A DNA stretch of 40,736 nucleotides from Candidatus Woesearchaeota archaeon (GCA_016211215.1 JACQSR010000024.1:1-40736); one strand, 5' to 3'; shown: positions 9,122 to 18,539, counted from the first letter of the stretch. Notes: generated from the sequence alone by a model not told the origin. Translations and numbers: made by a program.

Positions 9122-9418
9122 CTAATTGCTGTCAGGAGAAACTGCTTTCCAATCCCATGAAGGAGGCCCCATATCGCCCCACGCCTGCATCTCTTCCTGA
9201 GTTGGGTAGTGTGGAGAAACGCAGGTTATACGAACATAAAACCCATCGCAATTCCCCGGGCTGCACGGCCGCGAGGCATCACAGTCGTAGCGCATTGTTT
9301 CTCCACTGCACGGAAGGCTCTCACTTGGGCGCACAACCATAGACCCCTTAATGCCACCGTCAGGGCTAACACAACTAGCCGTGTAATGCACCCTCACCAC
9401 CGAGCATATGCTTACCAT
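9122..9418 (-). CDS. hypothetical cysteine-rich small protein, 98 aa
   Basis: ORF with several Cys (CSVV, SCVS, PCSG, YDCD, PCSPGNCDG, ITCV). Own TATA (CTTTATAAAT) centred about 27 bp upstream of the ATG on the coding strand. Confidence 0.5.
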   Translation of the reverse strand: MVSICSVVRVHYTASCVSPDGGIKGSMVVRPSESLPCSGETMRYDCDASRPCSPGNCDGFYVRITCVSPHYPTQEEMQAWGDMGPPSWDWKAVSPDSN

Positions 9419-9463
9419 TCTCTTGCTATAACCCCCTTTTCTTTATAAATTTTTAGAATTTGA

Positions 9464-9841
9464 TTATCTCTTTTCTATTATCTTAATACCTTCCGGCAGT
9501 TCAACAAATGTAATCTCGTCTCCCTCGTTTATCTCCTCCTGCATTGATGGTGCTTTTTCCGCGTCCAGCGTCATGTAAGAAACGGAGTCCATTATCTGGT
9601 ACGCGCTTTGGCTTTTTGATATTACGGTTCCGCTCTTCCTTATTATCTCCAATATATCAACCCTGTCCTGATGCCCGAGGTTGATTACCTTCTCTGTCTT
9701 TGTGAAAAGGCTCTGTATGGTAAGCTTGAGCTTCGAATGGGAATGGGTGCCAAATGCGACAACTTCCTTCTTGACCATCCGATAGGGCTCACCATCATGA
9801 ACAAAGTAACTTCCAATCCTAAGGTCTGATGCAAGTGCCAT
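9464..9841 (-). CDS. translation factor aIF5A/eIF-5A homologue with atypical hypusine loop
   Basis: Architecture and conserved blocks of aIF5A (LRIGSYFVHDGEPYRMV..., YQIMDSVSYMTLD..., EGDEITFVELPEGIKI), but the loop is FGTHSHSKLKL. Confidence 0.88.
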   Translation of the reverse strand: MALASDLRIGSYFVHDGEPYRMVKKEVVAFGTHSHSKLKLTIQSLFTKTEKVINLGHQDRVDILEIIRKSGTVISKSQSAYQIMDSVSYMTLDAEKAPSMQEEINEGDEITFVELPEGIKIIEKR

Positions 9842-9853
9842 ATTGGAAAAAAC

Positions 9854-9972
9854 CGCCGCAGCTCGGATTTGAACCGAGATATCCTTTCGGAAACCAGCTT
9901 GCCTATGCCATAAATTTGCCTTCGCAAACTCAAGCTCAAGGCTAGCGCAATACCAGGTTATGCGACTGCGGC
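9854..9972 (-). tRNA. tRNA-Ser(UGA) with intron of about 35 nt at the 37/38 position (approx. 9900-9934)
   Basis: 7-bp acceptor stem GCCGCAG/CTGCGGC with G73; anticodon stem CUAGC/GCUGG; loop C-U-UGA-G...A; long variable arm; T-arm CUCGG-UUCAAAU-CCGAG. Intron flanks can pair GCTTG/CAAGC as in a BHB motif. No encoded CCA. TATA-like ATTTAAAAG about 30 bp upstream. Confidence 0.9.
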
Positions 9973-10056
9973 ATGGGCAACTTCACTCTTCTTTATCTTT
10001 TAAATCTATGCCTACTTTGCGCAGTTTTTATATAACAAGAGGCATTACCCCTGGTT

Positions 10057-10410
10057 ATGAATTACAGAAGAGTTATTACCCTCGAGCATGAAGTGCTTGG
10101 TAGCGATATAGTAAAGGCATTGCAAGGACTAGCAAATAAACTTCGCCTTCAATATGCCGAGGAACACCGATACGGAAGACTTGCCGTTGGTCTCTCAAGC
10201 ATCCATCCAAATGAGCATGTCGGAATCATGACCGGAGAAGGCAGAGACCTGTTTGAAATTAAATGGAGCAAGCCTTATACGGAAATCGCTGTTGCATATC
10301 ATCACTGGTCAGGTTTGCAGCATCCTGAGGCATTAAAAGAGGTAAAGATTAAGAAAACAATAGATAAAGTTGCAAACGAGCTTGAGAAAACGCTTAATTC
10401 TGGAAAATAG
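10057..10410 (+). CDS. hypothetical protein, 117 aa
   Basis: ORF with TATA TTTTTATATAAC centred about 26 bp upstream; no family recognised. Confidence 0.65.
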   Translation: MNYRRVITLEHEVLGSDIVKALQGLANKLRLQYAEEHRYGRLAVGLSSIHPNEHVGIMTGEGRDLFEIKWSKPYTEIAVAYHHWSGLQHPEALKEVKIKKTIDKVANELEKTLNSGK

Positions 10411-10436
10411 CCGGAAGATTTCCGGAAAAATTTCCG
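10411..10436. terminator. overlapping alternative hairpins between convergent genes, probable bidirectional terminator
   Basis: CCGGAA-GAT-TTCCGG (10411-10425) overlaps CGGAAA-AA-TTTCCG (10423-10436) immediately after the stop at 10410. Confidence 0.45.
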
Positions 10437-10467
10437 AAAGTGATACAAATTTGTTCAATCGCCTAAA

Positions 10468-10800
10468 TCAATAATCCCATTCTGATATGTCCAAACAAAT
10501 GCCCTTCTCCAGAAAACGCGATGCCACCCTCGATGCCTCATCAAATCTCATCATTCTTAGTAGAGAGGAGTACCGATCGGCAAAATTAGTTAATGTATCA
10601 CGTGCATAATCTTCGTTAGCTGCCCAGTAAAGCCTAGGCAATACCCTTTTATCTATCTGTTCCCTTGCTAACCTTCTATCCTGCTTCCTATCGCTTAATA
10701 GCATTCGCGCAAAAAAGGAAGCATCGGCAATCAAAGTTTTAACCTCGAGATCGGAGATTCCTTTGACATAACAAAAGTCCATTCTCACAAACCTACTCAA
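10468..10800 (-). CDS. hypothetical protein, 110 aa
   Basis: Start overlaps the stop of S10 by 8 bp, suggesting translational coupling; no family recognised. Confidence 0.6.
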   Translation of the reverse strand: MSRFVRMDFCYVKGISDLEVKTLIADASFFARMLLSDRKQDRRLAREQIDKRVLPRLYWAANEDYARDTLTNFADRYSSLLRMMRFDEASRVASRFLEKGICLDISEWDY

Positions 10801-11101
10801 TCATCTCAATCTCGATGTTTAAACCTTCAGGGATGGGTACACGCATAACCAATCTCAAAGCACGCTCATCTAACCCTAAATCAATAACGCGCTTGTGAAT
10901 TCTCATCTCGTAGCGCTCCCAAGAAGCCTTTCCGTCCCCGCATGGGGTTTTCCTTGTTGTAAGCTTCAGCCTTTTCGTGGGCAATGGCACCGGGCCGCGC
11001 AAATCAACTCCGGTTTTAGTTGCAATATCCTGTATGTAAGAGCAGACCTCATTTATTTTTGATATGTCCGTACTCGCTATTTTTATTCGCGCTTTTTGCA
11101 T
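10793..11101 (-). CDS. 30S ribosomal protein S10
   Basis: KARIKIASTDISKINEVCSYIQDIATKTGVDLRGPVPLPTKRLKLTTRKTPCGDGKASWERYEMRIHKRVIDL is archaeal uS10. Confidence 0.97.
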   Translation of the reverse strand: MQKARIKIASTDISKINEVCSYIQDIATKTGVDLRGPVPLPTKRLKLTTRKTPCGDGKASWERYEMRIHKRVIDLGLDERALRLVMRVPIPEGLNIEIEMIE

Positions 11102-11156
11102 ATTGCCTCATGATAAGGGTCAATTCACCATGATCCCTGGAACAAGGAAAAAATAA

Positions 11157-12440
11157 TTACAATGCCTTCTTCACGAGATCGATGCACATTCCTGCAGCAA
11201 CTGTTGCTCCCGAATCACGGACAGCGAACCTTGCAAGCTGTGGAATTTCCTTTTGCTTCTCAATCACCAACGGTGTCGTTGGCTTAATCTTTACTATTGC
11301 TGCGTCGCCGTTCTTGATGAAGTCAGGGTTTTCCTGCAGAACTTCACCGGTTGCCGGGTTGAGTTTCTTTTCTATAGCCGTAATCTGGCACGCCACCTGA
11401 GCGGTGTGCACGTGGAATACCGGCGTGTAGCCAACGGTAACTACGGTTGGATGGTTCAAAACAATAATCTGGGCTGTAAACTCAGATGCAACTGTAGGAA
11501 CACTTGTAAGGTGGCCGAGCACATCCCCACGGGTAATGTCCTTCTTTCCAATGCCCCTTACCGAAAATCCTATGTTGTCGCCGGGCTCTGCCTGCTGAAG
11601 CTGCTCGTGGTGCATTTCAATAGACTTAACTTCGCCCTGGACGCCCTTGCCTTCCCTGCCGGGAACAACTATGACCTTGTCGTTTACCTTCATGATTCCG
11701 GTCTCTACACGTCCAACTGGAACTACTCCAATACCCGTGATGTTGTAGACATCCTGGATTGGAAGCCTCAATGGAAGGTTGGTTGGCTTCTCAGGCGGGT
11801 TCAAATTGTTCATAGCCTCAAGCAGCGATGATTTTGCATACGGCATCTTTGCCGACTTCTTTACAACATTCTCTCCAAGAAGGGATGCCAATGGAATGAA
11901 CTGCACCTTTTCGGGGTTGTATCCAACTGTCTTTAGGAGCTTTGAAACTTCCTCCTTCGCCTTGTTGTATGCTGCTTCCTCGTAGTTCTTCATGTCCATC
12001 TTGTTTATTGCAACTATGAGCTGGTTCACACCCAATGTCCTTGCAAGGAAGACGTGCTCCTTTGTCTGAGCCATAACACCGTCCGGCGCTGCAACAACGA
12101 GAACACCGGCATCTGCCTGGGATGCGCCTGTAATCATGTTCTTGATGAAGTCCTTGTGGCCGGGCGCATCAATTATGGTGAAGTAGTATTTTTCCGTGTT
12201 GAACCTCTTGTGGGCAAGGTCAATTGTAACTCCTCGCTCACGCTCTTCCTTCAGGTTGTCCATCACGAAGGCGAACTCAAATCCGCCTTTGCCAAGCTCC
12301 TGGGCCTTGTCCTTGAGCTTCTTCATGGTCTGCTCGTCGATGTTCCCTGAATCGTATAGAAGCCTTCCTACTGTAGTTGATTTTCCATGGTCAACGTGAC
12401 CGATGAATACGATGTTAATGTGTGTCTTATCTTTTGCCAT
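11157..12440 (-). CDS. tuf: translation elongation factor EF-1 alpha
   Basis: [43 protein letters not shown]-like GGAGGAC upstream of the ATG and TATA ATTTATAAA further upstream. Confidence 0.98.
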   Translation of the reverse strand: MAKDKTHINIVFIGHVDHGKSTTVGRLLYDSGNIDEQTMKKLKDKAQELGKGGFEFAFVMDNLKEERERGVTIDLAHKRFNTEKYYFTIIDAPGHKDFIKNMITGASQADAGVLVVAAPDGVMAQTKEHVFLARTLGVNQLIVAINKMDMKNYEEAAYNKAKEEVSKLLKTVGYNPEKVQFIPLASLLGENVVKKSAKMPYAKSSLLEAMNNLNPPEKPTNLPLRLPIQDVYNITGIGVVPVGRVETGIMKVNDKVIVVPGREGKGVQGEVKSIEMHHEQLQQAEPGDNIGFSVRGIGKKDITRGDVLGHLTSVPTVASEFTAQIIVLNHPTVVTVGYTPVFHVHTAQVACQITAIEKKLNPATGEVLQENPDFIKNGDAAIVKIKPTTPLVIEKQKEIPQLARFAVRDSGATVAAGMCIDLVKKAL

Positions 12441-12500
12441 TTTGTCCTCCGTTAGTAAATTTCACCAAACCCTCTGGGAATTTTAGCCCCTTTATAAATC

Positions 12501-14675
12501 TTATGCTCCAAGCATAGCGTCAGTCAATCCTTTCCTGTCCCTTATTATCTTCAGCACCCTTTCCTGGATTTCTCCGGGCAGCCTTTCGAACATCTGGTCT
12601 ATGACAGAGGAATTTCCCCTTCCTCCGGTTGCCGACCTCAAGTCAGAGCTCCATCCGAACATTTCACCCACGGGGAGCTTCGCCTTGATGACCACTAATG
12701 AACCTTCCTGGGTCATGTCCAAAAGCTGGCCCCGCTTGTTGCTTATGAGTTTTGAAAGCTCGCCCATAAACTCAACGGGCGCCTCAATCTGGAGTATCTG
12801 CAGCGGCTCAAACACTACAGGGGATGCGGTCATGAAGCTTCCCCTTATACCGTCGCGAACTGCAGGATATGTCTGCGCAGGACCACGATGTATTGCGTCT
12901 TCGTGCAGTTTCATATCAGTAAGCACGACCTTCACGTTGATGCATGGCTCCTTTGCCAACGGGCCCTGGTTCATGACATCCTCGAACATGTCAAGCACCA
13001 TCTCTATAACTTCTCCCAAATGCACCTGGCCTCGCGTATTGTCTATGAAAAGGTTTCCCTTGTAGATATCCTTAACCTTCAGTGCGTCCTTTGATTCCAT
13101 ACCGGCTTCGACCAACGCGTCTCGGAGCAGAAGGTCCTTTTTCTTTACCCTTCCTTCGGGTATCTTGCCGTCCTTTATTGCCTGCTGCAATGCAGGCTCA
13201 ACAGGCTCGATGATGAAGAAGAAGTGGTTGTGCTTGTTGGGAGACTTTCCCATGACTTCCTGCCCCTTCTTTAATATTGATTCACGGTAAACCACGATGG
13301 GCGGTGAAGTGGATACTTCAACTCCCTTTTCAGTCCTTATCCTGTTTTCTATGACCTCAAGGTGAAGCTCGCCCATTCCATGCAACAGGTGCTCTCCGGT
13401 TTCTTCATTAATCTCTATCTGCACCGTCGGGTCTTCCTTGCCGACCATTCTAAGGACTTCAATGAGCTTCGGCAAATCGCTTGGTTTTTTTGCCTCAATT
13501 GCTTTGGTAACAACAGGGTCGAATATGTGCTTAATCTTTTCAAACGCCTCTGACGGCTGCAGGGTTATTGTTTCGCCGGAAAATCCCCTTACACCTGCAA
13601 CACCTATGATGTTTCCGCACGGCACATTATCCACAATCTCCCTTTTGGCGCCGTTGTAGATGAAGACCTGCTGAATTCTCGAAGGCATCTTGCCCATGTT
13701 AAGGTAAACTCCCTCGCCCTTCTTCATGGTTCCGGAAAACAAGCGGCCTGCTGAAATCTCTCCAGCCTGAGGGTCAATGACTATTTTTGTGATTACAAAG
13801 AAAAGGTTGCCCTGAGGATTGCACCCGAGCAGTGAGACACCGTCCTCGCTTTCAAGCTCCCCGCGCCACAGATGGGGGATTCTGTATTTTTGCGAAACTT
13901 TTGGATTTGGAAGGTGGGATACAACCATGTCGAGAACGCATTCGTGCAACGGGGCTTTTTCGGCAAGCTCCTTGTACTTGTCGCTTCCGTCATATGCAGC
14001 TATGACATCCTTGAATGTGATATTCTTTTTTTTCATGTAGTTGATTGACAATGCCCATTTGTGGAATGCAGAGCCGAAGCAGACAGAACCGTCCTGGACG
14101 TTCACCTGCCATTTTTCCTTGTATTCAGCAGGCGCAATCGAGGAAATGAACCTGTTTACCGCGGTTATGATTTTAATGAAACGCTCCTGCATCTGCTCGG
14201 GGGTAAGCTGCAGTTCCTTAATCAGGCGGTCGACCTTGTTGATGAAAAGAACAGGTTTTACGTACTCTCTGAGAGCCTGCCTCAAAACAGTTTCCGTCTG
14301 CGGCATGATGCTTTCAACCGCGTCGACTAAAACAATGGCGCCGTCAACTGCGCGCATGGCCCTTGTAACATCGCCCCCAAAGTCGACGTGGCCCGGGGTG
14401 TCAAGAAGATTGATGAGGTATTCACGGTCATTTGAGATGTGGACCATTGAAACTGCCGCAGTGTCAATCGTAATGCCGCGCTCCTGCTCGTCTGCATGGA
14501 AATCCAGCTTCAGCGCCTTTCCGGCATCCTCCTTTGACATCATTCCTGCACCTGCAAGGAGGTTGTCCGAGAATGTTGTCTTGCCGTGGTCTATGTGGGC
14601 GCAGATTGCAATATTTCGAATCTGCTCAGCGTTGCCCATCAGGCGCATAACCCTGTCAACCATTTTTTCTGCCAT
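12501..14675 (-). CDS. fusA: translation elongation factor EF-2
   Basis: AHIDHGKTTFSDNLLAGAGM, DTPGHVDFGGDVTRAMRAVDG, NKVDRL, and the diphthamide-region motif LHEDAIHRGPAQTYPAVRDGIRG with its His intact. Confidence 0.98.
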   Translation of the reverse strand: MAEKMVDRVMRLMGNAEQIRNIAICAHIDHGKTTFSDNLLAGAGMMSKEDAGKALKLDFHADEQERGITIDTAAVSMVHISNDREYLINLLDTPGHVDFGGDVTRAMRAVDGAIVLVDAVESIMPQTETVLRQALREYVKPVLFINKVDRLIKELQLTPEQMQERFIKIITAVNRFISSIAPAEYKEKWQVNVQDGSVCFGSAFHKWALSINYMKKKNITFKDVIAAYDGSDKYKELAEKAPLHECVLDMVVSHLPNPKVSQKYRIPHLWRGELESEDGVSLLGCNPQGNLFFVITKIVIDPQAGEISAGRLFSGTMKKGEGVYLNMGKMPSRIQQVFIYNGAKREIVDNVPCGNIIGVAGVRGFSGETITLQPSEAFEKIKHIFDPVVTKAIEAKKPSDLPKLIEVLRMVGKEDPTVQIEINEETGEHLLHGMGELHLEVIENRIRTEKGVEVSTSPPIVVYRESILKKGQEVMGKSPNKHNHFFFIIEPVEPALQQAIKDGKIPEGRVKKKDLLLRDALVEAGMESKDALKVKDIYKGNLFIDNTRGQVHLGEVIEMVLDMFEDVMNQGPLAKEPCINVKVVLTDMKLHEDAIHRGPAQTYPAVRDGIRGSFMTASPVVFEPLQILQIEAPVEFMGELSKLISNKRGQLLDMTQEGSLVVIKAKLPVGEMFGWSSDLRSATGGRGNSSVIDQMFERLPGEIQERVLKIIRDRKGLTDAMLGA

Positions 14676-14707
14676 AAGGCGCGGAGAACATGGATTGTTT
14701 TTAAAGC

Positions 14708-15592
14708 TTATTGCTTCTTCTCCGTAAGGCAGATTACTTCATCATCAATATAAAAAGAATTCTCGGCCTGGGAAACCAGTGCATTGTTTTTTTCAACCAA
14801 GGGAGGATATTCATGGATTATTCCGAGCTGCTGGAACTGCTTCATTGCAAAGGAGACTTTTTCCGGTGAGAATTTTGAGCAGAGCCGGCGCGTGGCAAAG
14901 GGAAGGCCGTTATAGGACTCAATTTCCTTTTGGATGTCTCTCACAAAACCAACCCTCACGGATTTTCTTCCCGTAAGGGAGAAAATTGTTGGAGTGCCCT
15001 TTTCGTGCACCATCCCCAATCCGTCAGTTGCAAACGGCTCTATCGCAATTGCCATGCCTTTTTCCAGCTTAACATCATCCCTGTTGTCGTAGTTTGGAAT
15101 TTGCGGAGCGTCGTGGATGTTGTAATTGCTCAGGCCGTGGCCGGAGAGATTTCTTATGGGATTAAGCCCGTAATTGCGAATTGCGTTCTCAATTTCTTTC
15201 CCGATTTCGCTTACCTGCACACCAATCCTAAGAACTTCGGCTGCAGCTTTCAGCGCCTCCTCTGCCGCCTTTACAAAATCTTTATGGCTGCCGCCCAAAT
15301 CAACGCAGCATGCGTTATCCCCTATAAATCCGTTGACGTGAACCCCCACATCAAGGTTGACAAGCTGGTCGGAAAAGATTGTTTCATCATCACTCAGCGG
15401 GCAGAAGTGGGCTGCAATCTCGTTGCATGACACCTGCACTGGAAATGCAAGGCTGCCCCCGAGCTTATGTATCCTGTTTTCCACTTCATTGCAGACATCA
15501 ACTATTTTTGCGTCTTTCCTGATAAGCTCCCTTCCGAACTCCAATGCCTCATGGGCAATTTTTCCTGCTTTATGATAATCTTCAAGCGACAT
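14708..15592 (-). CDS. map: methionine aminopeptidase, type II
   Basis: MSLEDYHKAGKIAHEALEFGRELI; LVNLDVGVHVNGFIGDNACCVDLG; NLSGHGLSNYNIHDAPQIPNY. Start at 15592 preferred over the ORF start at 15700. Confidence 0.95.
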   Translation of the reverse strand: MSLEDYHKAGKIAHEALEFGRELIRKDAKIVDVCNEVENRIHKLGGSLAFPVQVSCNEIAAHFCPLSDDETIFSDQLVNLDVGVHVNGFIGDNACCVDLGGSHKDFVKAAEEALKAAAEVLRIGVQVSEIGKEIENAIRNYGLNPIRNLSGHGLSNYNIHDAPQIPNYDNRDDVKLEKGMAIAIEPFATDGLGMVHEKGTPTIFSLTGRKSVRVGFVRDIQKEIESYNGLPFATRRLCSKFSPEKVSFAMKQFQQLGIIHEYPPLVEKNNALVSQAENSFYIDDEVICLTEKKQ

Positions 15593-15671
15593 GAAGAATG
15601 AGTAATCTGAAGCGTTAATAAACGTTGTGGAAAACAAAAGATTATAAAGTAAAAAGTTAGGAAGGTTAAAC

Positions 15672-16625
15672 ATGGGCAAAATAGCATTGGTGGCGGACAT
15701 AGGCGCAACAAATGCGAATTTTGGGATTGCGAAGATTGGAAAGAAGATTGAAATAATTCTGAAACAGCGCTATGAAAGCAGAGGGGATTTCGTTGGTTTG
15801 CTTAATGACTTTCTAAACATAGCAAGAAAAAATCATCTCACCCCAAGAATAGGCTGCATTGCGGTCGCAGGGCCCGTGATAAACCAGCGCGTTGAGATGG
15901 TCAACACCAAGATGGTTGTAGATGCAGTTGAAATAAAAAGAAAAACACAATTGAAAAAAGTCCTGCTGATAAATGATTTTGAGGCAATCGGCTATTCACT
16001 AAATGGTATAGGCAAAAGAGATATAAGGGTCATAAACAGGGGCAAGCCAATGGAGAAAAGGCCCAAGGCTGTTATCGGCGCCGGCACCGGTCTTGGAAAA
16101 GGCATTTTAATCTACGATAACGCCAAAAAAGCATACATTCCCCATCCAAGCGAAGGTGGCCACGGGGATTTCCCAATAATGAATGAAGAAGAGCTGAAGC
16201 TGGCAAGGTTTATTGGAAATGGCATTTGCTATGAAGATTTGGTGTCTGGAAGGGGGATAGAAAGCATATACACGTTCCTGAAGCAAGCGAAACATCAAAA
16301 ATCAAATCTGTCTGCCCAGGGAATCTCAAAAACAAGAAAAACAGATTATTGCAGCAGGAAAGCATTTGATATTTTCTTGAAATTCTACGCAAGGTGCGCA
16401 AGAAACTTTGCTTTGGATGTATTGCCCTTTGGCGGATTGTATATTGCGGGAGGCATTGCGATAAAGAATCCCGATATTTTTTCCAGAAAATTTACAAATG
16501 AGTTTTGCAATAACGCAGCATTTGGCAGGCTTCTAAGCGCAATCCCCGTCTATCTTATCACAAACTATGACATCAGCCTTAAAGGGGCTGCCTTTGCCAT
16601 AAGGGACCGGGTTACCTTACCCTGA
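15672..16625 (+). CDS. glk: glucokinase, bacterial Glk family
   Basis: LVADIGATNANFGIA phosphate-1 motif, LLINDFEAIGY, VIGAGTGLGKGILIY, HPSEGGHGDFP, LPFGGLYIAGGIA, IPVYLITNYDISLKGAAF. Confidence 0.87.
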   Translation: MGKIALVADIGATNANFGIAKIGKKIEIILKQRYESRGDFVGLLNDFLNIARKNHLTPRIGCIAVAGPVINQRVEMVNTKMVVDAVEIKRKTQLKKVLLINDFEAIGYSLNGIGKRDIRVINRGKPMEKRPKAVIGAGTGLGKGILIYDNAKKAYIPHPSEGGHGDFPIMNEEELKLARFIGNGICYEDLVSGRGIESIYTFLKQAKHQKSNLSAQGISKTRKTDYCSRKAFDIFLKFYARCARNFALDVLPFGGLYIAGGIAIKNPDIFSRKFTNEFCNNAAFGRLLSAIPVYLITNYDISLKGAAFAIRDRVTLP

Positions 16626-18504
16626 CTGTCTCCAGATTACGCGGCGCAACAGTCTCAAGCCTGTACTTCTTGTGGGCTGAACTGGCAAGGTCGAGGCATC
16701 TTGAAGATTCGCCGTGGTTGACAATCACTTTTTTTGGCTTGGGCTCGCATCTTCCGATGAAATTCATGAGCTGGGACCTTCCCGAGTGGCCTGAAAAACC
16801 CTCTATGGTGTAAACCTCAAGGTTGACTTTCATTATTTCTGGCCTGCCGGAATTGCCTATCTGAAATTCGCGCTCGCCCCGCTGTATGCGCCTTCCCAAT
16901 GAGCCTTCGCCCTGGTAGCTGACAAATAGCAAAAGGTTTCTCTTGTTGTCCGCAAGATTCCTCAGGTATTCAACTGAAGGGCCCCCTACAAGCATACCTG
17001 ATGTTGCAAGTATCACGCAAGGGCCGGTATCCTCTATAACTTCCTTGCGCTCCTTCTGGCTTCCGACACGTTTGAAAGTCTCTGAAAGGAAGGGATTTTC
17101 ATCCTTGTGGAATATCTGCTTCCTTATCATGTCGTTAAGGTATTCAGGATATGCTGTATGAATGGCAGTTATGTCCCAGATAAGGCCGTCGACGAACACC
17201 GGAATTTTGGGTATATGGCCGTTCCTGATTAAACTTTCAACCAGAACCATGGTTTCCTGGGCCCTTCCGACTCCAAGAACCGGCACCAGGACTTTTCCGT
17301 TCCTGTTTATTGCCTCTGAAATTACCCTTGCAAATTCCCTCTCGCATTCCTCCCTGTCGGGAAGATTATTGTCCTTTCCGCCGTAAGTGCTCTCAATCAT
17401 TAGCGTCTCAAGGCGCGGAAACGAGGTTACGGCAGGGTCGAGAAGCTGGGTTCTCCCATACTTCTGGTCGCCGGTATAGACGAGGTTGTGAAGGCCGTTT
17501 CCGACGTGTAGATGCACCATTGAGCTTCCCAGGACGTGGCCTGCATTGTAGAATGTAACCCTGATGTCAGGTGTTATGTCTGTAACTTCCTCATAATCAA
17601 GTGTTATGGTGTGCTTGACCATCTCCCTTATCTCATCTGACGTGAAAATTGGCTCCTTGCCTTCGGAGCGCATAATCTTTACATAATCCAAAAGCATCAG
17701 CGCAGCAAGGTCGCGGGTAGGCGGGGTGCAATATACAGGGCCCTGGTATCCGTATTTGAACAGGTAGGGTATAAATCCGCAGTGGTCGAGATGTGCATGG
17801 CTTATGACAACTGCGTCCAACTGCTTGATGTCAAATTCAGGCGCCTCGAGATAGGGATAAGCCTTGTCTATGGATGCAACGTTGACACCGCAGTCCAGCA
17901 AAACCCTTGATTCGGGAGTTTGAAGCAGCAGGCAACTTCTTCCAACCTGACGGCCACCGCCAAGAAAGGTTACCCTAATCCATTCGTTTTTCTTCTCGCG
18001 CACCCATCCGTCATAAATCCTGTGGCCTATCCTGTCGAGGAACTTTCTCCTGTAATCAGAGTTCTGGTAAAGGACAGCGCGAATGTTCTCAATAATCTTG
18101 GACCTTATTGCGGGCTTTCTCCTGATCAACGGCACCCATAGCGTTTTTGCCCTGATTTCCCTGAGCACAGAGCCCTGCTTTCCGATTGCAAGGCCGGGCT
18201 TTTCAGCCTCTATTATCACCTGGGAGCGCTGCGGGTCAAAGATGACCTGGTCAACGATTGCCTCAGCGGGCACAATTTCCCTTATGACTTTTTCCGCTTT
18301 CTCAATGTCCATGGTTATGGATGGGTCCGGCCTCAGCTCCACGCGCTTCTTGAAAGTGTCCACAATCTTCCTTATTATGCCCTCGTTGTCAAGAAAAAAA
18401 CCCTGGTCTTTTGTATAGAGAACAATATTTGCGCCTTCGTAAGCCGCATCGGATATCTTATCCGAAGGAAGTTCCTTTAGTATCTCCTTTATGATTTCAG
18501 CCAT
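16612..18504 (-). CDS. KH-domain beta-CASP ribonuclease aCPSF1 (FttA)
   Basis: N-terminal KH region (DPSITMDIEKAEKVIREIVPAEA, GLAIGKQGSVLREI), metallo-beta-lactamase HAHLDHCG, beta-CASP motifs (MIESTYGG, LATSGMLVGGPSVEYL, GFSGHSGRSQL). Start MAEIIKEIL at 18504. Confidence 0.96.
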   Translation of the reverse strand: MAEIIKEILKELPSDKISDAAYEGANIVLYTKDQGFFLDNEGIIRKIVDTFKKRVELRPDPSITMDIEKAEKVIREIVPAEAIVDQVIFDPQRSQVIIEAEKPGLAIGKQGSVLREIRAKTLWVPLIRRKPAIRSKIIENIRAVLYQNSDYRRKFLDRIGHRIYDGWVREKKNEWIRVTFLGGGRQVGRSCLLLQTPESRVLLDCGVNVASIDKAYPYLEAPEFDIKQLDAVVISHAHLDHCGFIPYLFKYGYQGPVYCTPPTRDLAALMLLDYVKIMRSEGKEPIFTSDEIREMVKHTITLDYEEVTDITPDIRVTFYNAGHVLGSSMVHLHVGNGLHNLVYTGDQKYGRTQLLDPAVTSFPRLETLMIESTYGGKDNNLPDREECEREFARVISEAINRNGKVLVPVLGVGRAQETMVLVESLIRNGHIPKIPVFVDGLIWDITAIHTAYPEYLNDMIRKQIFHKDENPFLSETFKRVGSQKERKEVIEDTGPCVILATSGMLVGGPSVEYLRNLADNKRNLLLFVSYQGEGSLGRRIQRGEREFQIGNSGRPEIMKVNLEVYTIEGFSGHSGRSQLMNFIGRCEPKPKKVIVNHGESSRCLDLASSAHKKYRLETVAPRNLETVRVR

Positions 18505-18539
18505 AGTAAGAATTTCCCTTCCCAACAATCAGGTAAGGA

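Noticed and set aside
11253-11831. 192-aa + strand ORF
   Set aside because: Antisense to EF-1A; a product of codon bias on the opposite strand.
13001-13040. Possible loss of the diphthamide His in EF-2
   Set aside because: The motif LHEDAIHRGPAQ is intact, so the His is present.
14041-14727. 228-aa + strand ORF
   Set aside because: Antisense to EF-2, which is unmistakable on the other strand.
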